DNA of 21,241 nt from the NCBI GenBank assembly GCA_031552765.1, contig JAVBME010000048.1:1-21241 (forward strand), written 5' to 3'. The stretch comes from JAVBME01 sp031552765 (GTDB taxonomy: Bacteria > Bacillota > Negativicutes > Acidaminococcales > JAISLQ01). This document shows positions 1 through 6,850 of the stretch, in pieces; the stretch's first letter is position 1, and the number at the start of each line of letters is the position of its first letter. Position numbers and translations under genes: made by a program. The notes below the pieces were generated by a model. It did no database searches, had not been told where the DNA came from, and saw only the letters and a list, made by a program, of their open reading frames with translations.

Positions 1-140
1 CGTTCGGTGGCACTATACAAAAAAGAGAAATGTCGCATTGTTAGTAAGTGGTAGGTAGTCGGATTTACACAAACGCAGGAGATGGCATTAAACATAAAAA
101 GCATATAAATACATAAATTTTTCCTTATGTCTACGCTCTG

Positions 141-162
141 ACCCGGCCTTTGGCCGGGTTTT
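141..162 (+). terminator. GC-rich hairpin with short U-tract on the plus strand
   Basis: An 8-bp perfect stem (ACCCGGCC / GGCCGGGT) with a TTT loop is followed on the plus strand by TTTTAC. It lies about 9 bases beyond the stop of the HemL-like minus gene. On the minus strand the stem is followed by CAGAGCG, so the U-tract needed for an intrinsic terminator exists only for plus-strand transcripts. It may serve a convergent plus gene whose 3' end lies near the window edge, or simply protect the minus mRNA 3' end. Confidence 0.5.
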
Positions 163-167
163 ACTAT

Positions 168-1037
168 TCACAGGAGCTTCAGAGCGTCTCCTGCCGCTTC
201 TATAGTTTTTTCTATGACTTCCGGACTGTGACAGGATGAAATATAATTCACCCCGTCTGCCGCCATATTTATGCCATATCCTGCCAAAAGTTTTGCAAAT
301 GCCGCACTTTGTCCATTATTGCCGGGGAAATAAAAACTAAACAGGCGGCCTATACGCACCACTTCCAACTGTAGTCCGATCTCCTTCGCTTTTGCCTTCA
401 AACCGCCGGCCAGTATAGCGGTACGGCTCTCCAATATTTTAAACAAACCATCAGCAGTCAGCTCATCCAGCCAGCCTTGGCTGATGCGCAAGTCGGCGCA
501 GACCGTCTCACCACAGGATATATCACTCTCACACTTCCTATTTTGGGCTAAGACTCCTACGCCCAAGAAAAAACAGGTCAAATCAGGCTGTACGCCCAAA
601 ACCTCCTGCATAAACCCTGCGGCAGCTAAAAACGCGCTGTTGCTTTCGTCAAAGATAAGCGCTGCGCCTTGTTCATCGCACAGCTGCCGCGCCTTCTTTA
701 AATAATAACGCTGTGGCAAGATGAGGTATCCCTTTGTGAAAAGCGGCGGTATAATTACCGTCGCTATCTTTTCTTTTTTCATGGCGCTGGCCAGAGCGTC
801 GCTATCATTATAGGCTAGTTCTCCGTCCTTGCCGCCCAGTTGGATTGTTTTTCCGCGACCGTTTGCCGTTTGGGCCAAATCAGTCGCCGCCTTCAACGCC
901 TCCTGCTGCGACTGGTAAAAATACAACCCGGAAAAGTACGGAAAACTGCGGTGCAACAAGCTGACCGCTTCGCCCACCGGAATGACGCCGCCTTCATCTA
1001 TTTGCAAAGTTCGGTAATCTATTTGGCTTATCTGCAT
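168..1037 (-). CDS. HemL-like (class-III aminotransferase fold) protein lacking the PLP lysine
   Basis: A 289-aa protein that follows glutamate-1-semialdehyde 2,1-aminomutase (HemL) over most of its length but is much shorter than that family (about 430 aa). Residues 118-133 (QLCDEQGAALIFDES) match the family's 'LCDE.GALLIFDEV' block and keep the Asp that normally contacts the PLP ring nitrogen (D130). Residues 148-154 match 'GVTPDLTT'. The following segment, normally LGKxIGGG with the Schiff-base lysine, reads FFLGVGVL, so the lysine is missing. The SGTE phosphate-binding loop is also replaced (YQSQQ, about 41-45). The end, about 246-289, fits the HemL C-terminus. The start is ATG at 1037, with GGAGG 6 bases upstream. 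It is probably a non-catalytic relative or a diverged enzyme of unknown role. The reading frame is intact, so I do not call it a pseudogene. Confidence 0.75.
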   Translation of the reverse strand: MQISQIDYRTLQIDEGGVIPVGEAVSLLHRSFPYFSGLYFYQSQQEALKAATDLAQTANGRGKTIQLGGKDGELAYNDSDALASAMKKEKIATVIIPPLFTKGYLILPQRYYLKKARQLCDEQGAALIFDESNSAFLAAAGFMQEVLGVQPDLTCFFLGVGVLAQNRKCESDISCGETVCADLRISQGWLDELTADGLFKILESRTAILAGGLKAKAKEIGLQLEVVRIGRLFSFYFPGNNGQSAAFAKLLAGYGINMAADGVNYISSCHSPEVIEKTIEAAGDALKLL

Positions 1038-1079
1038 ATCACGCCTCCAATACAGTTTATTTTCATACTATATTTGTTC

Positions 1080-1106
1080 AAAAAAAAATGCCCTTTTTCA
1101 AGGGCA
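1080..1106 (-). terminator. Intrinsic terminator downstream of the LCP gene
   Basis: On the minus strand a 7-bp stem (TGCCCTT / AAGGGCA) with a GAAA loop is followed by nine T residues. It lies about 87 bases after the LCP stop codon and 43 bases before the start of the HemL-like gene. It is the strongest terminator in this part of the window and should separate the two transcripts. Confidence 0.85.
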
Positions 1107-1134
1107 AAAATGAGGGGTGTGTTAATCTACTGAC

Positions 1135-1163
1135 AGTATAACACTAGTGTATACATAATGCAA
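1135..1163 (-). promoter_or_regulatory. Sigma-70-like promoter upstream of the terminator hairpin
   Basis: On the minus strand TTGCAT (1163-1158), a 17-base spacer and TATACT (1140-1135) make a near-consensus sigma-70/SigA promoter. The spacer holds the perfect 10-bp palindrome ACACTAGTGT (1141-1150), a possible operator. Transcription would start near 1128, so the intrinsic terminator at 1080-1106 would lie inside the leader of the HemL-like gene. This suggests attenuation or a very short RNA. It could also be a chance match in AT-rich DNA. Confidence 0.45.
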
Positions 1164-1192
1164 CTAGTAAAATTCGCATTTTTCGCCTATTT

Positions 1193-2662
1193 TTAATTGT
1201 TTTTGACAAAGTCTTGACCAACGTAAACAACGGCCTCTACCCGCCCTTCACTACTTTTATCTATGCGAAGAGAATAACGGAACGGCAATGCAGAAAGCTT
1301 ACTTACCACCCAACCGTCATGGGTATTGGAGATTATCGAACTGGCCTGCTGGGGATTGCCGCTGAAAATAGACACTACGCTTATGCCGCTGCGTTCCAGC
1401 AGCCTTTCCATCTTTTTGCCGCCTTCCGGGTCACCGCTACAATTTATCACCGACGCCCTTACTACCCGCGGAACCTTGCTGTCACTGGAAGTATCCGAAC
1501 CCTGGCCTGGTTTGGCCGGTGGTTTGTCTGTTACCGGTTTGCCGGCAGGCTTATCCTTGCCGTCAGTAGCTTTTTTCGGATCGGTTGTTTTATTCCCAGT
1601 CTCGGCGTCTTTTTTACCCGTTTTGTCTTTGTCCGCTTCACCGGTGTCTTTTTTATTGCCGTCTTTATCTTCGTCTGTGCCGATGATACCGTCACGCCCG
1701 GCATCGCTTGGCAGCGACTCCCGGTAGGCTTGCGCCAAAGTACGGGCAGAGTCCATAAACTGACTGTTGGCATCCAACCCTAGTATTTCGGCGATCTCTG
1801 AACGCAATGCTACAATATCTGGCAACCAGTAGTTTATTTCGTCAATAAAAATAGCTTCGCCGGGGACAGATAGTTTTTTCAGGCCGGCTTTGCTGTTTTT
1901 TTGAAAAGTCTTACCTATCTGCAACATATCTGTAGCGCCCATATCCGTCGTTACCGACTCCATGGCCACTTTTACCAGTGAGGGTATTTTAATCAGCATG
2001 GACGGTGAGGACATTTTATCGTAAACTGCATTGATAAACTTTTGTTGGCGCGTAATACGCCCGATATCGCCTTCTTCGTCGCGGTAGCGGACATACTGGA
2101 TGGCCTGTTTGCCGTTTAAAGTCTGCCGGCCGGGCTTCAGGTCAATAATAAACCCGTCATCGCCGTCCCAGGGGTCTTCATAATACATGCGTTTTTCTAC
2201 GTCGATCTCGACGCCGTCTATAGCGTCTACCATGCGTTCAAAACCTTTGAAATCGACTTTCACATAATAATCGATGCGTATACCCAAAAAATTTTCCAGC
2301 GTGCGCACGGTCGACGCGGCGCCGCCATAATTATAGGCATGGTTGATTTTGTCAAAACCGTGCTTTGGTATGCGGACCCTGGTATCGCGCGGTATGGACA
2401 GCATAGATATTTTTTCATTTTTCGGGTCGTACATTATGACAAAAAGCGTGTCTGTACGCCCGTCGTCATCGCTTCTCTCATCAACGCCCATCACGGCAAT
2501 ATTTGTTCGCCCAGCGGCGACAAACTTATCTTCGCCCGCTATTTCAACCGGTCTTTTGCTATCTATCTTGCTGCCAGGGTAGAAAAACTTATATGCACCA
2601 TACGCACCGACCAAAAAGAGCATTATTACGGCAAGCGCGCCCACTACTATTTTTTTTAACAT
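1193..2662 (-). CDS. LCP (LytR-CpsA-Psr) family cell-wall polymer ligase with C-terminal LytR_C domain
   Basis: LCP proteins transfer undecaprenyl-diphosphate-linked glycopolymers to peptidoglycan on the outer face of the membrane. This 489-aa protein has one N-terminal membrane segment (about 4-25) and then the LCP domain (about 52-215). Diagnostic residues are D71 (RTDTLFV), R92-D93 (SIPRDTRV) and the VRYRDEEGDIGRITRQQ block at 191-207 with R202 and R205. Residues about 320-398 form a Lys/Asp/Thr/Gly/Pro-rich linker, followed by a LytR_C domain (about 399-485). I chose ATG at 2662 because AGGTGGAG lies just upstream, whereas an upstream in-frame ATG at 2716 falls at the predicted transcription start and has no ribosome site. 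It has its own promoter and terminator and so looks monocistronic. The glycopolymer is unknown. Confidence 0.93.
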   Translation of the reverse strand: MLKKIVVGALAVIMLFLVGAYGAYKFFYPGSKIDSKRPVEIAGEDKFVAAGRTNIAVMGVDERSDDDGRTDTLFVIMYDPKNEKISMLSIPRDTRVRIPKHGFDKINHAYNYGGAASTVRTLENFLGIRIDYYVKVDFKGFERMVDAIDGVEIDVEKRMYYEDPWDGDDGFIIDLKPGRQTLNGKQAIQYVRYRDEEGDIGRITRQQKFINAVYDKMSSPSMLIKIPSLVKVAMESVTTDMGATDMLQIGKTFQKNSKAGLKKLSVPGEAIFIDEINYWLPDIVALRSEIAEILGLDANSQFMDSARTLAQAYRESLPSDAGRDGIIGTDEDKDGNKKDTGEADKDKTGKKDAETGNKTTDPKKATDGKDKPAGKPVTDKPPAKPGQGSDTSSDSKVPRVVRASVINCSGDPEGGKKMERLLERSGISVVSIFSGNPQQASSIISNTHDGWVVSKLSALPFRYSLRIDKSSEGRVEAVVYVGQDFVKNN

Positions 2663-2721
2663 AACTCCACCTGTGATCTGATAAATTGCGGCCTTAATCA
2701 GACCGCCAAAAGCCATGTTTT

Positions 2722-2752
2722 AGTATACCACAATACAGGCTGCCGATGTCAA
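2722..2752 (-). promoter_or_regulatory. Sigma-70 promoter for the LCP gene
   Basis: On the minus strand a perfect TTGACA (2752-2747) is followed after 19 bases by TATACT (2727-2722). The -35 box overlaps the TGA stop of the NUDIX gene. The spacer is two bases longer than optimal, but both hexamers are very good. Transcription would start near 2715, which supports translation of the LCP gene from 2662 rather than 2716. Confidence 0.55.
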
Positions 2753-3387
2753 AAAATCTCGCGGCAATTTTGCAAAAAGCCGTACAGTATCCGCGCTGTC
2801 ATGCCCCAAATGACATAACCTTCATATTGGTAGAAATATACCTTATACCCTTTCCGGCGGCGCGGCGAACGCGAATAGCCAGGCAGCAATTCATACGGAA
2901 AGCCTTCCGACGCCTCGGTAGTCACATGGATGTCCGCCTCCATGGGTTGTGTCTTGAGCAGCCAGTCGAGCGGCACTGTAAATATTTCCGCGACTTCGCC
3001 GCGGTTAGGCTGCATGCCGCTGACATCTTTTATGATACCCACGTATGGGTAAGCTATCACGCCCATTTGCGTCGTAATAAAATCCAGCGCGCCGCAAATT
3101 TCGATATCTTCCGGTTTTAAGGACAGCTCTTCACAGCTTTCCCGGACAGCGGTCGCCTGCGGGTCCGGGTCGTCTTCTTCTATACGACCGCCAGGAAAAC
3201 ATATCTCCCCCGGCTGCCAGGAAAGTTCGGATGAACGCACTTCAAACAGCACGCTCAAACCGGCGTCCGTCTTGAGCAACGGCAACATGACTGCCGCCCT
3301 CATATAATCGAATTCATCGATCAGACGCGGTGTCCTGTGGGCGAAATAATCTTTTATATCCCGGCATATTTTGTTGTTTTCCTGCAT
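2749..3387 (-). CDS. NUDIX hydrolase, NudL/CoA-pyrophosphatase type
   Basis: A 212-aa NUDIX hydrolase that should cleave a nucleoside-diphosphate-linked substrate, most likely coenzyme A or an acyl-CoA, giving phosphopantetheine and 3',5'-ADP. The family mark of the CoA-pyrophosphatase branch is present: RSSELSWQPGEICFPGG (51-67) just ahead of the NUDIX box, which continues to RESCEEL (82-88) with the metal-binding glutamates. The EVAEIFTVPLDWLL segment (131-144) is also typical. I chose ATG at 3387, with AAGGA 10 bases upstream; a TTG at 3396 is also possible but lies only 1 base from that ribosome site. It follows fliB by 13 bases, so the two are probably cotranscribed although functionally unrelated. 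Substrate assignment is by family motif only. Confidence 0.85.
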   Translation of the reverse strand: MQENNKICRDIKDYFAHRTPRLIDEFDYMRAAVMLPLLKTDAGLSVLFEVRSSELSWQPGEICFPGGRIEEDDPDPQATAVRESCEELSLKPEDIEICGALDFITTQMGVIAYPYVGIIKDVSGMQPNRGEVAEIFTVPLDWLLKTQPMEADIHVTTEASEGFPYELLPGYSRSPRRRKGYKVYFYQYEGYVIWGMTARILYGFLQNCREIF

Positions 3388-3400
3388 TATTACCAAATCC

Positions 3401-4588
3401 TTATACTTTTATCATATAAAAAGCGTGTAAAATATCGCTTTCATTGCCGGCTTTCATGCCCTCTAATACCTGGCCGCTAAACGGCGGGGTCACAGAGTCC
3501 AGTATCCTCGATATCGAACAGAAACACTCCAGCAGTTTCTTTTGGTCTATTTGTGTTTTTCCTTCCACCGCCAGGCCCATCAGGAAAAAATTCATAAGCA
3601 TATAGCGGATAAGCAGTAACATAAAAGAATCCCATACATTCGGCCGCTGCAAGGGGAACAGTTCGATAAAAGCGGCATTGACAAGATAGTTTTCCATGAT
3701 AAGCGGGTATTTTTGCAAAAATACCTTGTAATAGCGGTCATAAAGCTCAAAATAAAACCTGTCGTCGCTGGCGCCAAGGCAGAGCTCTTTGGCCATCTTA
3801 TTATAATACAGTGTATACACATCATTTTTGATAGCGCCATTTGCTGTAACCAGTATCTTTTTGAGCAAAGAAAAATGAATTTTCCGCTCTGGACGTACTT
3901 CTTTGATAACTTCTTTTATTTCGCCGCTGCCGATGATCTGCTCAAACATTGCTATCAATCTATCTACATCGACATTTTTTTTGTCATCTTTAAAGTTATC
4001 AAAAAAATAAGCCAGAATCAACAAGCGTTCTGCTACAGTAAATAGGGAGTTTTGCAGTACGGAAAAAGAAAAGTGGCGCAACTGGTAGAATTTTTTTGCA
4101 TAGTAATGCTTATCATCCAGCAGCAGCGTTATCTTGGCCCCCTGCTCCACTACCTTTTCCGCGGTTTCTTCCACCAGGGAAATCCTTTTATCAGACAACA
4201 GCAAGGCTTTGATTATCTCAGGACAACCGAGTGAGGCCCACTTTTCGAAATTCCCGCGCACATTGTTGTAGCCGCGCGGGAACATCCGGCAGGTATAGCT
4301 CAGGTAGCCTGCGCCAAAAGTCTTTTGTATGCTGCACAGTCCCTCATCCATAAAACTGCAGTCGCCATTTTCTTCCATCCGGCATTTTGCTGGTTGCCCT
4401 TCCTGGGTAGCCGCTGTGATATTTTTGTTGAATTTTTCCCGCCACTGGGCATCTTTACAGTGCCTATACTTTTTCAGGGTGGCTTCATCTATATTTACCC
4501 GCCAGCCATTGCAGCAGGTATATTCGCACAGAGAGCCGCTGCAACTAAATTCCTTCATATAAACAGGCATCAAAACAGTTTGTTTCAT
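3401..4588 (-). CDS. fliB: Flagellin lysine-N-methylase FliB
   Basis: FliB methylates the epsilon-amino group of surface lysines on flagellin; the Salmonella enzyme uses SAM and carries an iron-sulfur cluster. This 395-aa protein has the characteristic cysteine-rich N-terminal half: FSCSGSLCEYTCCNGW (14-29, with C16, C21, C25, C26), later Cys at about 44, 69, 77 and 85, and the LSYTCRMFPRGY block (96-107) with C100. The C-terminal part is helical and less conserved. The start at ATG 4588 is supported by GGGAGG upstream. It lies just beyond the terminator that closes the flagellar cap genes. I see no strong promoter before it, so it may depend on read-through or a weak local promoter. Its position next to fliD, fliS and the glycosylation genes fits flagellin as its substrate. 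Confidence 0.88.
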   Translation of the reverse strand: MKQTVLMPVYMKEFSCSGSLCEYTCCNGWRVNIDEATLKKYRHCKDAQWREKFNKNITAATQEGQPAKCRMEENGDCSFMDEGLCSIQKTFGAGYLSYTCRMFPRGYNNVRGNFEKWASLGCPEIIKALLLSDKRISLVEETAEKVVEQGAKITLLLDDKHYYAKKFYQLRHFSFSVLQNSLFTVAERLLILAYFFDNFKDDKKNVDVDRLIAMFEQIIGSGEIKEVIKEVRPERKIHFSLLKKILVTANGAIKNDVYTLYYNKMAKELCLGASDDRFYFELYDRYYKVFLQKYPLIMENYLVNAAFIELFPLQRPNVWDSFMLLLIRYMLMNFFLMGLAVEGKTQIDQKKLLECFCSISRILDSVTPPFSGQVLEGMKAGNESDILHAFYMIKV

Positions 4589-4654
4589 GAAACTTTTCCT
4601 CCCTCTATGTTCATAATATTTCGGCAGCAGAAGGAAAAATACCTGCTGTACACA

Positions 4655-4681
4655 AAAACGCCTGGAAGCTCCAGGCGTTTT
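4655..4681 (-). terminator. Intrinsic terminator closing the flagellar cluster
   Basis: An 11-bp perfect stem (AAAACGCCTGG / CCAGGCGTTTT) with a 5-base loop lies 7 bases after the stop of the second FliD-like gene. On the minus strand it is followed by a T-rich stretch (TTTTTGTG when the stem tail is counted). It is symmetric enough to work on both strands, but the gene layout makes the minus strand the relevant one. Confidence 0.85.
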
Positions 4682-4688
4682 CCTGCTT

Positions 4689-5933
4689 TTACGCCGCTAT
4701 ATCAACAAATATCCCTTGCCATTTTTCCGGCAGGTTTTCCAATTTTTCCAGTGTACCGGAAGGCCCGGACAGAGAAAAGTAGTAGCTGATCGGACTGTTT
4801 TGCACTGAATTTGCTATGTTATAAAAAGCAAACGCCGCTCCTTTTGCTAAAAGTTCCCGTACCTGCAAAAGGTTGTCGTTAGTGGCCTTACCGGCCTTTT
4901 CTGGGGAAAATGCCAATTCTCCATTTTCATCCATGCTCAGACCGGCAGCCACGAAAGCTTCGCTGTTTGTACCCTTGAACATACCGCTGGCGGCATTGAG
5001 CAGCCGCGTTCCCTTGTCAGTACTATTGCTGGCGTTTTTTATCATGCTGCTAAAATTATTGTAGGCCTGCGCCAGAAGGCCCATGGACATAATCGCACCT
5101 TCTTTATCAGGCGCTATGCCGACCTTGCCCTTGCCCGTCTTGGAAAAAGCCAGCTTCAGCTTGCCATCATCGAGTTCCAATTTATTGTTGTTGGTTTTAT
5201 AGACAGAGCCATCTACCATAACTTCGCCGTCCATCCCGCTTTGCCGCAAGGATAGCCCGAGTTCTTCCAGCCAGCTTCCTGTACTGGAGGCCAGTTGGAA
5301 AGTTCCTTCACCGCCACTGGACTTGGCTTTTATCTCCAAGTAGGCAAAACCGTCTTCTTTTATTACTTTTGCCGCGACATTGGCGGAAAAAGTATTGATA
5401 GAATCCGCAATGCGCGCCATAGTATAACGCGCCGTATCCTTGGCGCGGACATCGAATACAGTCTTCTCCCGCCCTTTTTTGGTCATTATTTCAAGGTCAT
5501 AAGTTCCAGGCGGCAGTATATCGCGCTCACCCGCCGCTAAAGAACGGCTTTGGTAAGTATGGCTTTCGGCCAGTTGCCTGACTTCGACCTGATACTCTTT
5601 TTGCTGTGCTTCTTTCAATACTTCGCCTTTAATACCGTCCTGACCCTCAAGTTTCAAACCGGGCCAGTCATCGGACAAAAATTCTTCCGCCACTTCCGAA
5701 AGCGTGTGAGCGGAAGTCATGACATCGACTATCTGTTTTCTGTATTCGTTCTTTTGCAGAGCGATGCTTTCCCCTGCCAGACCTTGAAAAGCACGCAAAA
5801 AAGACAGTGAATCGTAGGCCCTGCCATAACCTGTCACAGGAGCCTTGCTTTCCACTACCTCAGCGCGTTTCGCAGAATTTCTGTATGTTATGTTGTAAAT
5901 CCCATAGGGCGTCATCTGCGGTATGACCGTCAC
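4689..5933 (-). CDS. Second FliD-like flagellar protein (hook-associated protein 2 domains)
   Basis: A 414-aa secreted-type flagellar protein. Residues about 114-226 look like the FliD D2 region: YQVEVRQLAESHTYQSRSLA, then GTYDLEIMTKKGREKTVFDV, then TMARIADSINTFSANVAAKV and a TFQLASSTG strand. Residues about 285-365 resemble the FliD C-terminal part (LAQAYNNFSSMIKN, then AAGLSMDENGELAFSPEKAGKA). The N-terminus differs from true FliD, which starts with a 'GLDT' motif, and the long C-terminal coiled coil is missing. The start is probably GTG at 5933 because GGGGAGG lies 7 bases upstream; an in-frame TTG at 5936 is the alternative. It is the last gene before the terminator and follows the FliT-like gene by 97 bases. 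It may be a filament or hook accessory protein, an alternative cap, or a FliD partner. Exact function is unknown. Confidence 0.7.
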   Translation of the reverse strand: MTVIPQMTPYGIYNITYRNSAKRAEVVESKAPVTGYGRAYDSLSFLRAFQGLAGESIALQKNEYRKQIVDVMTSAHTLSEVAEEFLSDDWPGLKLEGQDGIKGEVLKEAQQKEYQVEVRQLAESHTYQSRSLAAGERDILPPGTYDLEIMTKKGREKTVFDVRAKDTARYTMARIADSINTFSANVAAKVIKEDGFAYLEIKAKSSGGEGTFQLASSTGSWLEELGLSLRQSGMDGEVMVDGSVYKTNNNKLELDDGKLKLAFSKTGKGKVGIAPDKEGAIMSMGLLAQAYNNFSSMIKNASNSTDKGTRLLNAASGMFKGTNSEAFVAAGLSMDENGELAFSPEKAGKATNDNLLQVRELLAKGAAFAFYNIANSVQNSPISYYFSLSGPSGTLEKLENLPEKWQGIFVDIAA

Positions 5934-5969
5934 CAATAACCCTCCCCGGAGCAACCACAATACATAATA

Positions 5970-5996
5970 CCGGCAGGATGCTTGCCATCCTGCCGG
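5970..5996 (-). other. Strong stem-loop upstream of the second FliD-like gene
   Basis: An 11-bp perfect inverted repeat (CCGGCAGGATG / CATCCTGCCGG) with a 5-base loop lies between the FliT-like stop (6031) and the ribosome site GGGGAGG (5946-5940). On the minus strand it is followed by TATTATGTATTG, which is not a U-tract, so it is not a canonical terminator. It may stabilise or process the mRNA, or partly reduce read-through between the chaperone-type genes and the FliD-like gene. Confidence 0.6.
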
Positions 5997-6030
5997 CAGG
6001 CCGGTTTTTCAAAAATATTATATTTGAAAC

Positions 6031-6384
6031 TCAGTTATAGCTTTTACTATCAAATCTGTTGCCCACAGCCACGCTTTCGCCGGCAAAACCGTCGTAAGCG
6101 CTCGATACGGTGAAGCTCTTTTTCAGATTGTTCCTAGAAAGCAGAACCTTCTCCCGCAACTGGTCATCCATGGCCGCTATCTTTTTGATGACAGCCTGCC
6201 CGTCTGCACTGGCAGTATATTGCCCTTCGTCAGGCGTCTTCTGTATGATTTCCAGCAAAGTCGCCCTCTGGTCGAGCAAATCCTCAAACATCCCGATATC
6301 TTCCGCATCAGTGAATTTAAACATCTCACTGGTAAGAAAGACATAGTCTGCCCAAAGGTTCTTCATGTCACGCTGCTCACTCAT
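6031..6384 (-). CDS. FliT/FlgN-like flagellar export chaperone candidate
   Basis: A small, charged, helix-rich protein of 117 aa whose start codon overlaps the fliS stop by four bases (ATGA), which implies translational coupling. Size, acidic/basic helices (about 8-55 and 62-95) and position directly after fliD-fliS fit the FliT class of cytoplasmic chaperones that bind FliD or regulate the export gate. The C-terminal tail (AYDGFAGESVAVGNRFDSKS) also recalls the tails of FlgN-type chaperones. Sequence alone does not settle which partner it binds. The two FliD-like proteins flanking it are the obvious candidates. Confidence 0.55.
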   Translation of the reverse strand: MSEQRDMKNLWADYVFLTSEMFKFTDAEDIGMFEDLLDQRATLLEIIQKTPDEGQYTASADGQAVIKKIAAMDDQLREKVLLSRNNLKKSFTVSSAYDGFAGESVAVGNRFDSKSYN

Positions 6385-6812
6385 ACGCTTATCACAGAGT
6401 CGCCCGCCACATGTTTGGCACTGGCGACCCCGCCTTCTTCACGGACTTTTTTCATCGCCTCCGCCCAGCCTTCACGCAACTCTGTGATGACACGCTTGCC
6501 ATTGTTGAAACGCTCTTTATTCTTTTCCATATTTCCGTGTACGAGTTCATATTCGACATATTCATAAAGCCTGAACAATTCTGCGGAAATAGGATAGTCC
6601 ATATTGAGCGTATGCATGAGTTCGGACACGATGTTTTGCGCCCTGATGCAAGAGTTGTGGGTCTTTTCGATATTTTTTTCTTCGATGCCGGCCACAGCTT
6701 CGTTAATAAATTTTATGCAACCATTGTACAGCATTAAAATCAGCTGCTCGGGCGATGCAGTCAAAATCTGCTGCTGTTTATACGCATTGGCAGAATTGCT
6801 AGCCATCGGCAT
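6381..6812 (-). CDS. fliS: Flagellin export chaperone FliS
   Basis: FliS binds the disordered C-terminus of flagellin in the cytoplasm and delivers it to the flagellar export apparatus. The 143-aa protein shows the family pattern: AYKQQQILTASPEQLILMLYNGCIKF (10-35), then the I..A..IV.EL...L(N)MDYPISAELFRLYEYV block (about 56-87) and a last helix with LREGWAEAM. Residues after about 124 form a short non-conserved tail. The start at ATG 6812 has AGAGG 8 bases upstream; a second ATG two codons later is less well spaced. It follows fliD by 38 bases and overlaps the FliT-like gene by four bases. Confidence 0.95.
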   Translation of the reverse strand: MPMASNSANAYKQQQILTASPEQLILMLYNGCIKFINEAVAGIEEKNIEKTHNSCIRAQNIVSELMHTLNMDYPISAELFRLYEYVEYELVHGNMEKNKERFNNGKRVITELREGWAEAMKKVREEGGVASAKHVAGDSVISV

Positions 6813-6850
6813 ACTTCTTACCTCTTTCTTTCAAACAGGACACTTACTTA

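Noticed and set aside
1..54. Plus-strand open frame ending in a TAG at 52-54, possibly the 3' end of a convergent gene
   Set aside because: All three plus frames are open at the edge, the peptide is only 17 residues, and no motif is visible. The hairpin at 141-162 is the only support.
1130..1159. Plus-strand promoter-like CTGACA-N18-CATAAT
   Set aside because: It overlaps the better minus-strand promoter and there is no plus-strand gene downstream.
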